This document shows, piece by piece, positions 50,754 through 60,002 of a DNA stretch of 64,000 nucleotides. The position numbers and the translations under genes were made by a program. The DNA comes from Faecalicatena contorta. GTDB lineage: Bacteria > Bacillota > Clostridia > Lachnospirales > Lachnospiraceae. The notes beneath the pieces are model-generated. The model had not been told where the DNA came from and did not search any database. It worked only from the letters and a program-made list of their open reading frames with translations. The stretch is taken from contig NZ_JAFBIX010000011.1 in the NCBI RefSeq assembly GCF_021531895.1, forward strand, positions 1 to 64,000, read 5' to 3'. Every line of letters begins with the position of its first letter. Position 1 is the stretch's first letter.

Positions 50754-51599
50754 ATGGATATGGTACAGACAGAAAAACTGATATTTGAATATGAAAAGCG
50801 CGATGAAGAAGGAAATGTCATAGGAATGTCTCGTGCGATTGATGAAGTGGATATAGATGTGAAGGAAGGTCAATTCATTGCTATCTTAGGCCACAATGGC
50901 TCTGGTAAATCTACATTGGCTAAGCATATCAATGCGATCCTTGTCCCTACAGAAGGAACGATGTGGGTCAATGGGAAAGATACCAGTGATCCAAATGAAC
51001 TTTGGAATGTGCGGCAGTCGGCTGGCATGGTGTTTCAGAATCCGGATAATCAGATTATAGGAACGGTTGTGGAAGAAGATGTCGGGTTTGGACCGGAGAA
51101 TCTTGGTGTACCGACGGACGAGATCTGGCAGCGTGTAGAAGAAAGCTTAAAAGCAGTAGGAATGATAGAATATAGACATCATTCTCCGAATAAACTTTCC
51201 GGTGGACAAAAGCAGCGTGTGGCGATCGCCGGAGTGGTGGCTATGGAACCAAAATGCATTGTCCTGGATGAACCGACGGCAATGTTGGATCCGGTGGGAA
51301 GAAAAGAAGTTTTGAAGACAGTACAGAAGCTTCAGGAACAGAAGAAAGTTACGGTAATCCTAATAACACATTATATGGAAGAAGTGGTTGATGCAGATAA
51401 GATTTATGTTATGGACCATGGACATGTTGTGATGGAAGGAACACCGCGGGAAATATTTTCACAAGTAGATGTATTAAAAAAATATCGTCTGGATGTGCCA
51501 CAGGTTACTATATTGGCAGATGAGTTGAAAAAACGAGGTCTGGATATACCGGCCGGTATTTTAAAAAAAGAAGAGTTGGTGGAAGCATTATGTCAATGA
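50754..51599 (+). CDS. ecfA1: ECF transporter ATPase EcfA1
   Basis: ABC ATPase of the energy-coupling factor module shared by vitamin and metal importers. 281 residues with Walker [11 protein letters not shown]-loop FQNPDNQ, signature LSGGQKQR, Walker [14 protein letters not shown] and H-loop [15 protein letters not shown] is the EcfA1-type Q-loop. ecfA2 overlaps its end by 10 bases. No S-component gene is adjacent, so it is the general group II arrangement. Confidence 0.96.
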   Translation: MDMVQTEKLIFEYEKRDEEGNVIGMSRAIDEVDIDVKEGQFIAILGHNGSGKSTLAKHINAILVPTEGTMWVNGKDTSDPNELWNVRQSAGMVFQNPDNQIIGTVVEEDVGFGPENLGVPTDEIWQRVEESLKAVGMIEYRHHSPNKLSGGQKQRVAIAGVVAMEPKCIVLDEPTAMLDPVGRKEVLKTVQKLQEQKKVTVILITHYMEEVVDADKIYVMDHGHVVMEGTPREIFSQVDVLKKYRLDVPQVTILADELKKRGLDIPAGILKKEELVEALCQ

Positions 51600-52444
51600 A
51601 GTTAGAACATCTGAATTATGTATACAGTCCAGGAACGGCATATGAGAAAAAAGCCTTGAATGATATTTGTCTGGAGATCCCAGATGGAGAGTTCATAGGA
51701 ATTATTGGTCACACTGGCTCGGGAAAGTCTACACTGATACAGCACCTGAACGGATTGCTTAAAGCTACCAGTGGAGAATTGTATTTTAATGGAGAAAATA
51801 TTTATTCAGAAGGATACAACATGCACGAATTGCGAAATCAGGTAGGGCTTGTATTTCAGTATCCTGAGCATCAGCTGTTTGAAGTGGATGTGATGACAGA
51901 TGTATGTTTTGGTCCTAAGAATCAGGGACTGACACCAGAGGAATGCGAGAAGCGTGCGTTGGAGGCATTGAAGCTTGTAGGTCTTAAGGAGAAATACTAC
52001 CGCTCTTCTCCGTTTGAATTATCTGGTGGGCAGAAGAGAAGAGCAGCCATTGCCGGTGTTTTGGCAATGCGCCCGAAGGTGTTGGTGTTAGATGAACCGA
52101 CGGCTGGCCTTGACCCAAAAGGACGAGATGACATCTTGGATCAGATTGCCTATCTGCATCGGCAAAGTGATATGACAGTCATTCTTGTATCGCATAGCAT
52201 GGAAGATATTGCGAGATATGCGGATCGCATTATTGTAATGAATCACGGCTCTGTGATGTATAATGATAAGCCGGAAAAAGTGTTCGAGCATTATCAGGAA
52301 TTGGAGAAGATAGGGCTTGCAGCACCGCAGGTTACTTATATCATGCATGATCTGGCAGAAAAAGGGCTGCCGGTAAAGGTGAATGTTACAACGGTGGAAG
52401 AAGCGGCAGATGAGATTATGAAGGTACTGGAGAAGAAAAGATGA
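51590..52444 (+). CDS. ecfA2: ECF transporter ATPase EcfA2
   Basis: Second ATPase of the heterodimer, 284 residues, with [37 protein letters not shown] and the SHSMEDIA H-loop. FQYPEHQ is the EcfA2-type Q-loop. ATG 51590 overlaps the ecfA1 stop; ATG 51596 is possible. ecfT overlaps its end by 4 bases (ATGA). Confidence 0.96.
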   Translation: MSMKLEHLNYVYSPGTAYEKKALNDICLEIPDGEFIGIIGHTGSGKSTLIQHLNGLLKATSGELYFNGENIYSEGYNMHELRNQVGLVFQYPEHQLFEVDVMTDVCFGPKNQGLTPEECEKRALEALKLVGLKEKYYRSSPFELSGGQKRRAAIAGVLAMRPKVLVLDEPTAGLDPKGRDDILDQIAYLHRQSDMTVILVSHSMEDIARYADRIIVMNHGSVMYNDKPEKVFEHYQELEKIGLAAPQVTYIMHDLAEKGLPVKVNVTTVEEAADEIMKVLEKKR

Positions 52445-53235
52445 TTCGAGATATAACAATAGGACAATATTATCCGGCAAAAAGTATATTACACAGATTG
52501 GATCCAAGAGTAAAACTAGTATGCACATTATTGTATCTGGTATCATTATTTTTATTCAGAAGCGTTCCAGGGTATATTGTGGCAACAATTTTCCTGGCAA
52601 TTATAATCAAGATATCGACGGTTCCATTTTCCTATATTGTAAGAGGCCTTAAACCCATCGTTATGCTCTTGATGATAACCGTTCTTTTTAACCTGTTCCT
52701 TACAAGAGACGGTGAGGTGTTGTTTCATGCCTGGATTTTTACCATTACAGAAGGTGGGCTTATTACGGCGGTATATATGGCAATCCGCCTGATATACTTA
52801 ATTATCGGTTCTTCGCTCATGACATTTACGACGACACCAAACGAATTGACAGATGGAATTGAAGCCTTGCTGCACCCATTGAACAGAATCCATGTTCCCG
52901 TACATGAAGTGGCAATGATGATGTCCATCGCATTGCGTTTTATACCGATCCTTCTGGAAGAGACCGACAAGATAATGAAAGCACAGATAGCTCGTGGGGC
53001 AGATCTGGAAAGTGGTAATATGATACAAAAAGCAAAAAGCATGATTCCAATCCTGGTTCCACTGTTCGTATCCGCCTTTCGCCGTGCCAACGATCTTGCC
53101 ATGGCCATGGAGGCAAGGTGTTACCGCGGCGGAGAAGGAAGGACAAAAATGAAACCACTCCACTATCAAAAGAGAGATTATGTGGCTTATATTGTTGTAA
53201 TTGTATATGTAATTGCTGTAGTTTTGATAGGGTGA
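52441..53235 (+). CDS. ecfT: ECF transporter transmembrane protein EcfT
   Basis: Scaffold membrane subunit of 264 residues with 5-6 helices, linking the ATPases to substrate-binding S-components. The two Ala-Arg-Gly coupling helices are seen as AQIARGADLE and AMEARCYRGG (the second has ARC). The start HRLDPRVKL segment is typical. Overlap with ecfA2 implies translational coupling. The operon appears to end in the interspersed repeat. Confidence 0.95.
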   Translation: MIRDITIGQYYPAKSILHRLDPRVKLVCTLLYLVSLFLFRSVPGYIVATIFLAIIIKISTVPFSYIVRGLKPIVMLLMITVLFNLFLTRDGEVLFHAWIFTITEGGLITAVYMAIRLIYLIIGSSLMTFTTTPNELTDGIEALLHPLNRIHVPVHEVAMMMSIALRFIPILLEETDKIMKAQIARGADLESGNMIQKAKSMIPILVPLFVSAFRRANDLAMAMEARCYRGGEGRTKMKPLHYQKRDYVAYIVVIVYVIAVVLIG

Positions 53236-53240
53236 TATTA

Positions 53241-53302
53241 ATTTGGGACGGGGGTTTTTTCAATTTACTCCGTCCCAAATTGCAATTTACCCTGTCCCTT
53301 TT
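53241..53302 (-). repeat. Interspersed 63-bp repeat, copy B (inverted relative to copy A)
   Basis: On the minus strand it reads AAAAGGGACAGGGTAAATTG and continues with GGGACGGAG and CCCCCGTCCC, matching copy A. It lies between ecfT and truA copy 2; its end touches the GAGG ribosome site of truA. Confidence 0.85.
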
Positions 53303-53312
53303 GAGGTATGAG

Positions 53313-54065
53313 ATGAGAAGAGTCAGAATTGTTGTTGCTTATGATGGTACAAATTATTGTGGATGGCAGGTTCAGCCGAATGGAATTACGGTTGAAGAGG
53401 TGTTGAATGCGAAGCTTCAAAAATTGACAGGTGAAAAGATTCGTATTATAGGAGCCAGCCGTACGGATTCAGGAGTGCATGCATTGGGAAATGTGGCGGT
53501 ATTCGATACGGAATCGTCGATTCCGCCAGAACGGATGGCGTATGCATTGAACCAACGCCTTCCGGAGGATATTGTGATTGTAAGATCAGAGGAGGTTCCG
53601 TTGGATTGGCATCCCCGTTATCAGGATGAGGTGACGAAGATGTATGAATATCACATTTATAATGCGCCTGTGCCGAATCCTTTAAAACGAAGATATAGTA
53701 CCTTTGTGTCTTTCCCGATGGACGTAGAAAAGATGCGGCAAGGAGCATCGTATCTAATCGGAGAACATGATTTTGTTAGTTTCTGTAATGTACGAACGAA
53801 TGTGGAAGATACTGTTCGTACAGTGAAGGAGATACAGATTGAACAGCAAGGTCCTGAGATTACCATACGAATTACCGGAAATGGTTTTTTGTATAATATG
53901 GTGCGCATTATTGCGGGGACGTTAATTCGAGTCGGAAGAGGTTTCTATACACCTGAACGGGTGAAAGAAATATTAGATGCAAAAGAACGGACAGAAGCGG
54001 GCGTGACAGCGCCGCCGAATGGTTTGGTATTGGTGGGGATTGAATATGGAGAAGATTTATTTTGA
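53313..54065 (+). CDS. truA: tRNA pseudouridine(38-40) synthase TruA, copy 2
   Basis: A 250-residue TruA homologue. It has AYDGTNYCGWQVQPNG, ASRTDSGVHALGNVA with the catalytic Asp, and GNGFLYNMVRIIAGTLI. ATG 53313 has GAGG 7 bases upstream; the in-frame ORF from 53118 runs through ecfT and the repeat and is not credible. The classical truA position after ecfA1-ecfA2-ecfT makes this the likely orthologue. Its end overlaps the next gene by 20 bases. Confidence 0.94.
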   Translation: MRRVRIVVAYDGTNYCGWQVQPNGITVEEVLNAKLQKLTGEKIRIIGASRTDSGVHALGNVAVFDTESSIPPERMAYALNQRLPEDIVIVRSEEVPLDWHPRYQDEVTKMYEYHIYNAPVPNPLKRRYSTFVSFPMDVEKMRQGASYLIGEHDFVSFCNVRTNVEDTVRTVKEIQIEQQGPEITIRITGNGFLYNMVRIIAGTLIRVGRGFYTPERVKEILDAKERTEAGVTAPPNGLVLVGIEYGEDLF

Positions 54066-55197
54066 CAATGGCAGTACGTCATGGCCAAAAGCGCCAAAAG
54101 TGGCAGAAGCTATGGCTGATCTGTTGACTCACGGGGCATTCAATATTAACAGAGGTAATTATGAAGGTGCTTATGAGGTGGAAGCAACGGTTCTGGATAC
54201 GCGGGAACAGCTGGCACGTCTGTTTCATGCAAAAGATTCTCGAAGTGTTATATTTACACCTGGAATTACGTACTCTCTGAATTACTTCATCAAAGGTTTT
54301 CTGCAATCAGGAGATCATGTCCTGGTGTCAGGGATGGAGCATAATGCAGTTATGCGTCCGTTAAAACAGATGGAGGCAATCGGCGTTACCTATGATGTGG
54401 TAAGAACAGAAGTGGATGGGACGATTCAACCCGAAGATGTGGAGCTTGCCATTAAGAATAATACAAAAGCAATGATTATGCTTCACGCTTCAAATGTGTG
54501 TGGTACCATTGTCCCGATTAAGGCAATTGGAGAGATCTGCCGCAGGCATCATCTGTTTTTTGTTGTTGATACGGCTCAGAGTGCGGGTACAATTCCAGTA
54601 GATATGCAGGAATGTAATGTTGATTTCCTTGCATTTACCGGGCATAAAGGATTTTTGGGGCCGCAGGGCATCGGTGGTTTTCTTATATCTGAAGAGCTGA
54701 ATGATCAGATGAAGCCATATATCGCAGGCGGAACAGGGAGTCAGTCAGATGTACTTCTGATGCCGGAAAGCCTTCCGGACAAGTATGAAAGCGGAACTAT
54801 GAATCTTCCGGGAATCATCGGCCTTCATGCGGCTCTGTCGTATATAGAAGAAACTGGAATAGAGACGATTCATCGTAAGAAAATGGAGTTGACACAGTAT
54901 TTTCTGGAAAATGTAAAGGAATTCTCCAACATCCGTATTGTGGGAAAAAAAGGAATGAAGGATCGTGTTGCGGTTGTTTCGTTGGATTTCGTGCAGGAGG
55001 ATAACGCGGTTGTTGCTTTTGAGTTAGAACAATATTATGGAATTATGACAAGAGTCGGCCTTCATTGTGCACCAATAGCACATCGCACATTGCATACTTA
55101 TCCACAGGGAACGGTTCGTTTTGCTTTTAGTGCTTCCAATACGAGAGGCGAGATTGATCAATGCATAGAGGGATTTCGAGAAATATTATCAGTATAG
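54046..55197 (+). CDS. Class V aminotransferase / cysteine desulfurase family protein
   Basis: A PLP enzyme of 383 residues (subfamily of EF2568, TIGR01977). It starts IYFDNGSTSWPKAP, has FTGHKGFLGPQG with the PLP Lys, and VGLHCAPIAHRTL with a catalytic Cys where SufS/NifS-type enzymes have theirs. It may supply sulfur or selenium from cysteine or selenocysteine. GGTGGGG lies about 8 bases upstream of ATG 54046. It precedes the double-cubane module, so it could supply sulfur for Fe-S assembly there. Confidence 0.88.
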   Translation: MEKIYFDNGSTSWPKAPKVAEAMADLLTHGAFNINRGNYEGAYEVEATVLDTREQLARLFHAKDSRSVIFTPGITYSLNYFIKGFLQSGDHVLVSGMEHNAVMRPLKQMEAIGVTYDVVRTEVDGTIQPEDVELAIKNNTKAMIMLHASNVCGTIVPIKAIGEICRRHHLFFVVDTAQSAGTIPVDMQECNVDFLAFTGHKGFLGPQGIGGFLISEELNDQMKPYIAGGTGSQSDVLLMPESLPDKYESGTMNLPGIIGLHAALSYIEETGIETIHRKKMELTQYFLENVKEFSNIRIVGKKGMKDRVAVVSLDFVQEDNAVVAFELEQYYGIMTRVGLHCAPIAHRTLHTYPQGTVRFAFSASNTRGEIDQCIEGFREILSV

Positions 55198-55337
55198 AAT
55201 ATATAAATAAACCTAGTAATAATATAAGAAAAATCAATATATATTCTGACCTGAATTTATTGCCCCATTAAAACAAACATGTTACGGTTAAGCTAGTAAT
55301 TATAAGTACGACAAAGAGTCACAAGGAGGAAAATAAT

Positions 55338-56612
55338 ATGGCTGATTATCGTAAAATGTGGGAAGATCTGGGAATGGATATTGAGCTGCATGATCAATTG
55401 TGCGCGGTGCTTCCGCAGGCGTTTGGAGATGTTTTCTTGTCTCAGGAAAATCGCCCGGAGTGCATGGATTACTACAATATGGTTGTAGCAGACATTCACG
55501 GCATTCGCCCGGCAGAATTAATCGAGCATCAGAAGAAAGGTGGAAAAGTATTCGGTACATTCTGTGTGTATGTACCAGATGAGATCATTTTTGCAGCTGA
55601 TGCAATTGCAACGGGACTTTGCGGCGGATCACAGTTCTGGGTTCCAGGCGGTGAGAAAGTGCTTCCGACGAATACTTGTCCGTTGATCAAGGCATCTGTC
55701 GGAGCAAGATTAGACCGTACCTGCCCATTTTTCCGCATTGCAGATATGTATATTGGGGAGACAACCTGCGATGGTAAGAAGAAGGCATGGGAGATCCTGT
55801 CAGAAGATGTTCCGGTTCATGTAATGGATCTTCCGCAGATGAAACGCGCGAAAGATGTGAAAGCGTGGGCCGAAGAGATTAAAGAGCTGAAAAATGTAGT
55901 AGAAGAATTTACCGGCAATAAAGTGACAGAGGAATCACTTGCAGAAAGTATCAAGCTTATTAATGCGAAGAGAAAAGCTTTGGCAAGATTATATGAGACG
56001 CGTAAGAGTGAGAATCTTCCAATCAGCGGTACTGATGCACTTGTGATATCACAGATTGCATTCTACGATGATCCGGCAAGATTTACACAGATGACGAACA
56101 AGCTGTGTGATGAGTTGGAACAGCGCATTCAGGACGGAGTAAGTGTAGTTCCAGCCGGAACAAAACGTATTATGTTGACAGGTACACCTCTTGCAATTCC
56201 GAACTGGAAGCTGCATAATATAGTAGAGACAAGTGGCGCAGTCGTTGTCTGTGAAGAGATGTGTACAGGTACACGTTATTTTGAGCGATTGGTGGACGAG
56301 ACTCAGACAACTATCGATGGACAGATTGATGCGCTGGCTGAAAGATATATGGGAATTAACTGTGCATGCTTCACTCCAAACCAGGCAAGAATCGATGATA
56401 TTTTACGCTTTGCAAAAGAATATAAGGTCGATGGTATTATTGATGTCAACTTGAAGTTCTGTAATCTGTATGATACGGAAGGATATTTCGTGGAACGTGC
56501 GATGAAAGAAGCCGGAATTCCGGTTCTTGGAATTGAGACAGATTATACAGACAGTGATGCACAGCAGCTTCGCACAAGAATCAGCGCTTTTGTTGAGATG
56601 TTAAATAATTAA
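55338..56612 (+). CDS. Double-cubane-cluster-containing anaerobic reductase (2-hydroxyacyl-CoA dehydratase D family; YjiM-like)
   Basis: A 424-residue homologue of the 2-hydroxyacyl-CoA dehydratase/benzoyl-CoA reductase D family. Family members known as DCCP hold an [8Fe-9S] double-cubane cluster and reduce small substrates such as acetylene in vitro. Candidate cluster Cys lie in FGTFCVYVPDE, TNTCPLIKASV, DRTCPFFRIAD, VCEEMCTGTRYF, NCACFTPNQ and KFCNLYDTEG. No second dehydratase subunit is encoded, which fits the single-subunit DCCP. ACAAGGAGGAAAAT is the ribosome site. The physiological substrate is unknown. Confidence 0.87.
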   Translation: MADYRKMWEDLGMDIELHDQLCAVLPQAFGDVFLSQENRPECMDYYNMVVADIHGIRPAELIEHQKKGGKVFGTFCVYVPDEIIFAADAIATGLCGGSQFWVPGGEKVLPTNTCPLIKASVGARLDRTCPFFRIADMYIGETTCDGKKKAWEILSEDVPVHVMDLPQMKRAKDVKAWAEEIKELKNVVEEFTGNKVTEESLAESIKLINAKRKALARLYETRKSENLPISGTDALVISQIAFYDDPARFTQMTNKLCDELEQRIQDGVSVVPAGTKRIMLTGTPLAIPNWKLHNIVETSGAVVVCEEMCTGTRYFERLVDETQTTIDGQIDALAERYMGINCACFTPNQARIDDILRFAKEYKVDGIIDVNLKFCNLYDTEGYFVERAMKEAGIPVLGIETDYTDSDAQQLRTRISAFVEMLNN

Positions 56613-56634
56613 AATACAAAAAGGAAGTGTACAT

Positions 56635-56895
56635 ATGCAGAACATACAGCATTATGTGCTTTTTCCCAATCATGATAACGGCATGCGGTTATATAAAGAA
56701 TTAAAAAATCTGGGGGTTCGGGCAACCATTGCTCCTACCCCCAGAACTGCGAGCAAATGCTGTGGAATCTCTCTGATGGTAAGGGAAGAAGATCTGGATA
56801 TAATCAGAACTTGCATTAAAGAGCATGAGATAGAGATTCTGAAAATCGCAGCTGTTGAGAGGGACATCAATCCCAGAAGGGATAAATATTGCTAA
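56635..56895 (+). CDS. DUF3343 family protein, putative Se/S-carrier-like
   Basis: An 86-residue protein of the DUF3343 family. It contains TPRTASKCCGISLMV (two adjacent Cys) and ends RRDKYC. The family sits beside selenium- or sulfur-handling enzymes and double-cubane modules. It lies 22 bases after the reductase and before the activase, so it may carry sulfur or selenium from the upstream desulfurase-like enzyme to the reductase; that is inference. Confidence 0.87.
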   Translation: MQNIQHYVLFPNHDNGMRLYKELKNLGVRATIAPTPRTASKCCGISLMVREEDLDIIRTCIKEHEIEILKIAAVERDINPRRDKYC

Positions 56896-56909
56896 AAGAG
56901 GTAAAAAAA

Positions 56910-57671
56910 GTGAATTATGTAGGAATTGATATTGGGTCGACAGCATCAAAGGTAGTGGCAATAGGAGATCATGAGATGCAGTTTGTGTTGCCGACTGGAT
57001 GGAGCAGCAAAGAAACAACTCTGACAATTAAAGAAAAGTTGAAAGAAAATGGCATCGATGTTTTGTCAAATGACACTAAAGTGGTAGCAACAGGATACGG
57101 ACGTGTAGCTGTAGATTTCGCAGATTATGTAATTACAGAGATTACCTGTCATGCCCGGGGTGGCAGAGAGATGGCGGGCAATGACTGTGCAATCATTGAT
57201 GTAGGGGGGCAGGATACCAAAGTGATTCTGGTCGAACATGGAATGGTACAAGATTTTCTCATGAATGATAAGTGTTCAGCAGGAACTGGAAAATTTTTGG
57301 AAATTATGGCAAATCGCCTTGGAATTGCCTTGCAGGAGCTGTTTGATATGGCGGAATCAGGTACGGTCCTTCCGATTAGTTCGCTGTGTACAGTATTTGC
57401 AGAATCAGAAGTAATTAATTATATCGGAGAAGGAAGAAAACGAGAAGACATTGCGGCTGGAGTGGTAGATTCTGTGGCAGCAAAAGTGTCGCAGCTCAGT
57501 CAGAGAAAGAGTCTGCCCGAAAAAGTGATATTGACAGGTGGATTAAGTCACAGCCAATATTTTACAAGTATACTGTCTGCCAAGATTGGACAGAAAGTAG
57601 AACCGACAGAACATGGAAGATATGCGGGAGCGCTGGGTGCAGCGCTGCTTGCGAAGGAGAAGTCAAAATAA
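56910..57671 (+). CDS. Acyl-CoA dehydratase activase-type ATPase (double-cubane reductase activator)
   Basis: An ASKHA-fold ATPase with a [4Fe-4S] cluster at its dimer interface that pumps electrons into its partner. 253 residues. The phosphate loop is DIGSTASKVV, cluster Cys are in DKCSAGTGKFLE and SSLCTVFAESE, and the second phosphate loop is TGGLSHS. GTG 56910 is chosen: AGAGG lies 8 bases upstream. TTG 56889 would overlap the DUF3343 stop. The pair with the reductase is like YjiL-YjiM. Confidence 0.9.
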   Translation: MNYVGIDIGSTASKVVAIGDHEMQFVLPTGWSSKETTLTIKEKLKENGIDVLSNDTKVVATGYGRVAVDFADYVITEITCHARGGREMAGNDCAIIDVGGQDTKVILVEHGMVQDFLMNDKCSAGTGKFLEIMANRLGIALQELFDMAESGTVLPISSLCTVFAESEVINYIGEGRKREDIAAGVVDSVAAKVSQLSQRKSLPEKVILTGGLSHSQYFTSILSAKIGQKVEPTEHGRYAGALGAALLAKEKSK

Positions 57672-57687
57672 TTTTGACTTCTTTTTT
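57659..57687 (+). terminator. Terminator of the double-cubane module
   Basis: GAAGTCAAAA (57659-57668) pairs with TTTTGACTTC (57672-57681), then six T. The stem's left arm is in the last codons of the activase. Confidence 0.92.
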
Positions 57688-57816
57688 AAAATAGAAAAAG
57701 AAGAAAATTCTTCATTTACATTAGAAAAGAATGAGTAAAAATCAGAAAAAACTATATACAAGTTCAGATTTTGTGATAATATAAAAATACAATAAATCTG
57801 TGGGAGGATTTTTATT

Positions 57817-59799
57817 ATGGAAATGTTTTTGAAAATTGTTCCCGTGTTGGGCGTTATTGCTCTTGCGTTTGCAGGTGTTTTAGCAGCAAGAGTCAGCAAG
57901 CAGGACGCAGGAACAGACCGAATGAAGGAAATTGCATCTTCCATCAGTGAGGGTGCTCAAGCCTTTCTGACAGCTGAATACAAGATTTTGATTATCTTTG
58001 TTGCTGTACTGTTTTTCTTGATTGGCTTTGGAATTGGTAACTGGGTAACTGCAGTCTGCTTCGTGGTTGGAGCTGTGTTCTCTACACTGGCAGGATATTT
58101 TGGAATGAGTGTAGCTACAAAGGCAAATGTAAGAACTGCTAATGCAGCGAAAGAAAGTGGCATGAACAAAGCGCTTTCTATTGCATTTTCCGGTGGAGCA
58201 GTTATGGGAATGTGTGTAGCAGGTCTTGGTGTCCTGGGAGTAAGTGCAATCTACCTTATTACAGGAAATGTAGATGTGCTTTCAGGATTCAGCCTTGGAG
58301 CTTCTTCTATCGCATTGTTCGCCCGTGTTGGTGGTGGTATCTATACAAAGGCCGCTGACGTAGGTGCAGACCTTGTAGGTAAAGTAGAAGCAGGAATTCC
58401 GGAGGATGATCCGCGTAATCCGGCAGTTATCGCTGACAATGTAGGTGATAACGTAGGTGACGTTGCCGGAATGGGAGCAGACTTGTTTGAGTCATATGTA
58501 GGAGCATTGATTTCTGCTCTCACACTTGGAATCGTATATTATAAAGTGGCTGGTGCAGTATTTCCGCTGGTAATTGCAGGATTAGGATTGATTGCTTCTA
58601 TTCTTGGAACATTCTTCGTAAGAGGAGACGAGAATTCCAATCCGCATAAAGCGTTAAAGATGGGATCTTATGTATCCAGTCTTCTTGTGTTGATTGTAGC
58701 ATTTGTATTCAGCAAATATTTCTTTGGTGATTTTAAAGCGGCGATTGCGATCGTAGCCGGATTAGCAGTAGGATTATTGATTGGTATTATTACAGAAGTT
58801 TATACTTCTGGTGATTATAAATCTGTAAAAGAGATTGCAGAACAGTCAGAGACTGGTTCCGCAACTACAATTATCAGTGGTCTTGCCGTAGGTATGAAAT
58901 CTACCGCAATCCCGATTCTTTTAATCTGTATTGGTATCTTTATTGCATATCAGTTCTGTGGACTTTATGGAATCGCACTGGCAGCTGTAGGTATGTTGTC
59001 TACGACTGCAATTACTGTAGCGGTTGATGCGTATGGACCGATTGCTGATAATGCCGGTGGTATCGCTGAGATGTCCGGTCTTGATCCGGAAGTACGTAAG
59101 ATTACAGATAAACTGGATGCTGTTGGTAACACAACTGCAGCAATGGGAAAAGGTTTTGCAATCGGTTCCGCTGCATTGACAGCGTTGGCATTGTTTGTAT
59201 CTTATGCAGAAGCTGTAAAACTGGAAAGCATTGATATTCTTGACAGCCGTGTTATTATCGGATTACTGATCGGTGGTATGCTTCCATTCTTATTCTCTTC
59301 TATGACAATGCAGTCTGTATCTAAGGCGGCATATAAGATGATCGAAGAGGTAAGACGTCAATTTAGAGAGATGCCTGGAATTATGGAAGGTAAGACGAAA
59401 CCAGATTATAAGTCTTGCGTTGCAATCTCTACAACAGCAGCATTAAAAGAGATGCTGGTACCTGGTATCATGGCAGTTATTTCTCCGTTGGCAGTTGGTC
59501 TCCTGTTAGGACCTGCAGCATTAGGCGGCCTTCTCGCCGGTGCATTAGTAACGGGTGTTATGATGGCAATCTTTATGTCCAATGCCGGTGGTGCATGGGA
59601 TAATGCTAAGAAGTATATTGAAGATGGTAACCATGGCGGAAAAGGCAGCGAAGCTCACAAAGCAGCCGTTGTAGGAGATACTGTAGGAGATCCGTTCAAA
59701 GATACATCTGGTCCGTCTATCAATATTCTGATTAAATTGATGACTATTGTATCATTAGTATTTGCGCCACTGTTCTTAGCAGTAGGTGGATTATTGTAA
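57817..59799 (+). CDS. hppA: Membrane-bound pyrophosphatase, K+-dependent type (H+ or Na+ pump)
   Basis: Integral membrane ion pump powered by pyrophosphate hydrolysis, 660 residues and about 16 helices. Signature [11 protein letters not shown], followed by [20 protein letters not shown], binds Mg-PPi. At the position separating K+-dependent from K+-independent enzymes it has Ala ([14 protein letters not shown]), i.e. the K+-dependent class, which includes Na+ pumps. GTGGGAGGATTTTTATT is the ribosome site. It is a single gene between two terminators. Confidence 0.96.
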   Translation: MEMFLKIVPVLGVIALAFAGVLAARVSKQDAGTDRMKEIASSISEGAQAFLTAEYKILIIFVAVLFFLIGFGIGNWVTAVCFVVGAVFSTLAGYFGMSVATKANVRTANAAKESGMNKALSIAFSGGAVMGMCVAGLGVLGVSAIYLITGNVDVLSGFSLGASSIALFARVGGGIYTKAADVGADLVGKVEAGIPEDDPRNPAVIADNVGDNVGDVAGMGADLFESYVGALISALTLGIVYYKVAGAVFPLVIAGLGLIASILGTFFVRGDENSNPHKALKMGSYVSSLLVLIVAFVFSKYFFGDFKAAIAIVAGLAVGLLIGIITEVYTSGDYKSVKEIAEQSETGSATTIISGLAVGMKSTAIPILLICIGIFIAYQFCGLYGIALAAVGMLSTTAITVAVDAYGPIADNAGGIAEMSGLDPEVRKITDKLDAVGNTTAAMGKGFAIGSAALTALALFVSYAEAVKLESIDILDSRVIIGLLIGGMLPFLFSSMTMQSVSKAAYKMIEEVRRQFREMPGIMEGKTKPDYKSCVAISTTAALKEMLVPGIMAVISPLAVGLLLGPAALGGLLAGALVTGVMMAIFMSNAGGAWDNAKKYIEDGNHGGKGSEAHKAAVVGDTVGDPFKDTSGPSINILIKLMTIVSLVFAPLFLAVGGLL

Positions 59800-59828
59800 T
59801 TAAAAAATATAGATTTATTGTGTTATGT

Positions 59829-59864
59829 ATGGCAGTATTTTCAGAAAAATGGAAATACTGCCAT
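59829..59864 (+). terminator. Hairpin after hppA
   Basis: ATGGCAGTATTT (59829-59840) pairs perfectly with AAATACTGCCAT (59853-59864). The T-tract after it is poor (TATATATTGT). Confidence 0.55.
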
Positions 59865-60002
59865 TATATATTGTCAGGCTGAACGCTTAGATTTAAAGTC
59901 GAAGTTGAGGATAAAACTGGCAACTATGAAAAGATTGTGGTAATATATGTGTCGTAACGTATTTTACAATTAAGAAGATTCAGATAGAAAAGAGGCATTT
60001 AC

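Noticed and set aside
53118-53312. N-terminal extension of truA copy 2 through the end of ecfT.
   Set aside because: It would translate the interspersed repeat and ecfT codons in another frame; ATG 53313 has its own GAGG site and matches family starts.
55198-55337. Riboswitch or promoter in the 140-base space before the double-cubane reductase.
   Set aside because: Only an imperfect repeated CTAGTAAT and weak box-like sequences were seen; nothing reaches a reportable level.
59940-60002. Zur-type operator upstream of the CobW pair (GTCGTAACGTATTTTAC).
   Set aside because: It lacks a convincing inverted repeat and does not match the usual TCGTAATNATTACGA pattern.
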